From Leishmania infantum JPCM5 (Eukaryota > Euglenozoa > Kinetoplastea > Trypanosomatida > Trypanosomatidae): a stretch of 64,000 nucleotides of DNA. The DNA lies in NCBI RefSeq assembly GCF_000002875.2, contig NC_009394.2, positions 372,001 through 436,000 on the forward strand, read 5' to 3'. The notes beneath the pieces are model-generated. The model was not told where the DNA came from. It was given only the letters and a program-made list of their open reading frames with translations, and did not search any database. Each line of letters starts with the position of its first letter. Position 1 is the first letter of the stretch. This document shows, piece by piece, positions 61,460 to 64,000 of the stretch. Made by a program: the position numbers and the translations under genes.

Positions 61460-62719
61460 TTAGTCAAAGTGAGCAGCATACGTGCTCAGTTGTTGGCGCA
61501 GCAGGGAATGCATCGCCATCCGTTCCTGGTGCACGTGAAAGAGAACCGTCGGCCGCAGCTCACGCGCCCAGCGTAGCAACCGCTCCACAGATGCTGCAGA
61601 GGTCATCTGATGCGGGGCAAGAACAAAGGTGCACCACCACGCGTACAGGTGTTCCGTTGTCATCGCCGAGCCGGCCTCAGCGGCCACCTCTGGTGGCGGC
61701 TCTGCCGATTCGCGAACGAGCAGCAGCACCGGTGCCCTCTTCACGTCGGCGAAGGCGTCCAGGTAGCGCCGCATGAGTACCGCCTCGCCTTTGTCGTCGG
61801 TGCCAACGCAGACGGTGAGGGAGACGGTGCCGGAATAGAAGCATGCCGGCGCCGTCTTGGCCGACGCGCTTGTACCGTGTGATACCAGTGCCGCAGGCGT
61901 CGGCGTTGCCGTAATGAAGAGGGCTTTTGCAGAGAAGATGGACGCTGAGTCGACCACTGGCTGCGAAGCGGCTGTGCTCGTCGTGGTCTCGGTGCGAGGC
62001 AGCAGTAGCAAACACTCCTTCTGCATGGTAGCGCCGCTGTGCTGGAGAAGCCCCTCGAGGACCGGTCGAAGAGCGTGCAGGCTCAGATCGGCGGCGAACG
62101 CGGCCGCTGCGCATCTCTCTTGGGGCGTCACTTCGGCTGGAATGCACAGAGCGATAGAGGAGAGCGACGTTGCCGCTGCGGATGCCGCTTCTGCAGGGCA
62201 GGGAGAAGGCAAGCCGTATGTGCAGTGAGGTGCCACTTGCTGCAACGCTGTGCTCAGTGCGTGGTCAAGGTTGTTGTACCGGTTTAGCTGGGCATGCGGG
62301 ATCGGACACACAAACTGAATGATGATGGATGGGTAGGAAGTGCTTGAGCGCAGACGCGTGCCGTCTTCGGCACAAGATGAAGCGATGCCGGCCTCGGCAC
62401 GTGGTACACGCGCATGGGTGCCACCCTCCATGCCGCTGCCGCTGCCACTCCTGGGCGCCGCCGCTCCAGTTGTCGGCGCCGTGGTAGAGCAGCTGACGGG
62501 TGGCTGCGAGAGCGGCTCACCTGCGCCCTTACTTGTGTGGCCCTCCGGCAGGCTGGAAAGCTCATAAGTGCAGCCGCCGAACGTGTAGAGGCGGTGTGGC
62601 GGCGCAGGGCCTGCGCTTGCCACAGTATCAGGCTTGCATTCAAAAAGCTTCAGCGCCGCCATGAGGGCGGGCAGCGGTGATGTGTTCGGTAGCCGAGTGG
62701 CGTCCTTCATGAGAGGCAT
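61460..62719 (-). CDS. Hypothetical protein
   Basis: 419 aa from ATG 62719 (MPLMKDATRLPNTSPLPALM). Ordered segments alternate with low-complexity ones: LMAALKLFECKPDTV and LYTFGGCTYELSSLP near the start, IIIQFVCPIPHAQLNRYNNL and ALSTALQQVAPHCTYG in the middle, LSSIALCIPAEVTPQERCAA, LRPVLEGLLQHSG, then AVLMRRYLDAFADVKRAPVL, LYAWWCTFVLAPHQM and the C-terminus LFHVHQERMAMHSLLRQQLS. The pattern suggests a globular alpha/beta protein without membrane helices or signal peptide. No family was recognised. Third-position GC bias and position in the unit support a real gene. Confidence 0.75.
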   Translation of the reverse strand: MPLMKDATRLPNTSPLPALMAALKLFECKPDTVASAGPAPPHRLYTFGGCTYELSSLPEGHTSKGAGEPLSQPPVSCSTTAPTTGAAAPRSGSGSGMEGGTHARVPRAEAGIASSCAEDGTRLRSSTSYPSIIIQFVCPIPHAQLNRYNNLDHALSTALQQVAPHCTYGLPSPCPAEAASAAATSLSSIALCIPAEVTPQERCAAAAFAADLSLHALRPVLEGLLQHSGATMQKECLLLLPRTETTTSTAASQPVVDSASIFSAKALFITATPTPAALVSHGTSASAKTAPACFYSGTVSLTVCVGTDDKGEAVLMRRYLDAFADVKRAPVLLLVRESAEPPPEVAAEAGSAMTTEHLYAWWCTFVLAPHQMTSAASVERLLRWARELRPTVLFHVHQERMAMHSLLRQQLSTYAAHFD

Positions 62720-64000
62720 GACCTGCGATCAATGTGGCGCAGCAATGCGCTCCTCATGTCTGGTCCGCACACACTGCTTGGAAGGAGTAGAGAGGAAGGC
62801 GGTGGGGCGGTGGGGGATTCGCGCACGGCGGCAGAAGAACGAGCGTGGTGCCCTTTTTCTGCTTGCATAACGGCACCATCACACGGATGCGTGAGGGAGG
62901 AAGAGGGAGGCGCCGCCGCCAGCGGTTCAGAGAGGACTCCGCAAAAGGGTGGTTGCGCAGTGCCCGTGCTTATCACGTGGAGTCATCGCCGCCTGCGTCG
63001 GGCCACCCTCCCCGCACGCGCGCGCGCGCAGCTCCCCCACGCGTGACGCATTTTCGCTGCGCTTCGCGTGTGCCGTCTGCTATCGCAGGCAACATGTCTT
63101 TCTATGTACAACGTTCAATGTCCCTGATGACGGGGAACACACACAGCCCTCCGTGCGGTGCATCCTCAGGGGCCGGTGCACCCTCGCCCCGTGTGGGGTG
63201 AAAGCCAAGCAGCCCCCCCCCCTCTCCCTGCCAATGCCGAACCACTTCTGGTCGTGCCAGTGCTGAGTGTCTAGGACGTGGGGAGTTCAGGGCGAACTGC
63301 AACGGTGAGCACGTCTGTGCCATCCACATGATGGGCAGAGTGCCAGCGTCACTCGCACGACTCTCACTCGCCCACCTAACGACTCGCACTGCCTCCTGGC
63401 TTAAGGAACCTGAGTGCCACCTCGAGAGATGCACCAGGGCTGGCGGCCGGCATGATGTGAACGGCTGTGAGGCGGCCTGCAAGATTAGGGTTGGGTGGGT
63501 AGAGCTTGAGGCAGGTGGGGACCTGCAACGACCGCCAAGTCGGTGCACTGCTGTAGTGCGTGCCTTCGGCTGCTTCGCACCACGCGATGGAGTCTGCGTC
63601 AGGGCCGGGAGGGAGGGTGTGGGGTGGGGTTTCACGTGCGTCATGGCGTTGAGTAGGCGAGTAGACGTAGAGGGGGAGGGGTGGGGGCCGCACCCCCTCT
63701 CCACCCACACCCCGGCACCACGTCCAACAAGGACAAGATGACAGGAGACGAAGAGGTGGCGCACTGCACTTGAATGCAAGACAACACCAGAAGCAGAACG
63801 CATGGATGAGCGACGAGCAGCCGCTTCCCTTTCCTGGTTATGTGCTGCGCTATCCAGAGAGGGAAGTGCCGGCGGTGGCATCTGCGTGTGAGCGAGGGTG
63901 CTGGTGGTGGTGGTGGTGGAGAGGGGGGGGTGGAGTCGCGTGAAGCCTCACGGGAGAAGGAGAGGGGGACAATGACGACGACGCCCCCCTCTCCTTCTCC
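62720..64000. other. Right-edge spacer, possible retroposon relic
   Basis: No convincing gene in 1.3 kb. Unlike other spacers, 63230-63640 has few simple repeats and complex sequence, reminiscent of the degenerate SIDER retroposons that sit in Leishmania 3' UTRs. A (CG)n run lies near 63017-63029, a C-run near 63215-63223 and (GGT)n near 63902-63919. Frames on both strands (63102-63881 minus, 63328-63741 plus) lack any family feature. Confidence 0.45.

Noticed and set aside
63484..63495. TTAGGG-like telomere motif
   Set aside because: Only one copy within unique sequence, so it is chance.
63102..63881. 259-codon minus-strand frame near the right edge
   Set aside because: No ordered domain and weak codon bias; overlapping frames on the plus strand are equally open.

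Overview
The window reads as nuclear DNA of a trypanosomatid, almost certainly a Leishmania species. All convincing genes lie on the minus strand. They are intron-less, GC-rich at third codon positions, and separated by 0.5-2.2 kb spacers full of (CA)n/(GT)n and pyrimidine/purine runs, as expected for one polycistronic unit transcribed right to left and resolved by trans-splicing and polyadenylation. The order histone H3, FKBP, Rab11-like, PEX11-like, eIF2B-beta, H3 remnant, H3 resembles what I remember of Leishmania chromosome 10. That placement is recollection and was not checked.

Reading in transcription order from the right edge: a 1.3 kb right spacer; a 419-aa hypothetical; a full histone H3; a 100-N assembly gap; a FAM151/menorin-like protein; a truncated histone H3 copy; an 855-aa coiled-coil protein; eIF2B beta; a small one-helix membrane protein; a 1333-aa protein with PEX11-like ends; a decayed polytopic membrane protein gene (36.2-40.1 kb); a tetraspan membrane protein; a Rab11-like GTPase; a 1574-aa multi-IQ protein; an FKBP prolyl isomerase; a 1166-aa disordered protein; a second full histone H3; Nop16; NTF2; an ADAL-type adenosine/N6-methyl-AMP deaminase; a 1754-aa Wee1-like kinase with a huge disordered N-terminus; a TPR mitochondrial protein; and a hypothetical with a presequence-like start that runs off the left edge.

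As usual in this lineage, neighbours are co-transcribed but not functionally grouped: ribosome biogenesis (Nop16), nuclear transport (NTF2), translation (eIF2B), chromatin (H3), glycosome (PEX11-like), vesicle traffic (Rab11) and mitochondrion are mixed. No tRNA, rRNA, CRISPR array, insertion sequence or strand-switch region was recognised. The most notable points are the pseudogene with same-frame stops plus frameshifts, four SUMO-interaction-like motifs in the kinase, an H3 copy cut in half beside two copies identical to the base, and a large protein bracketed by PEX11-like ends.
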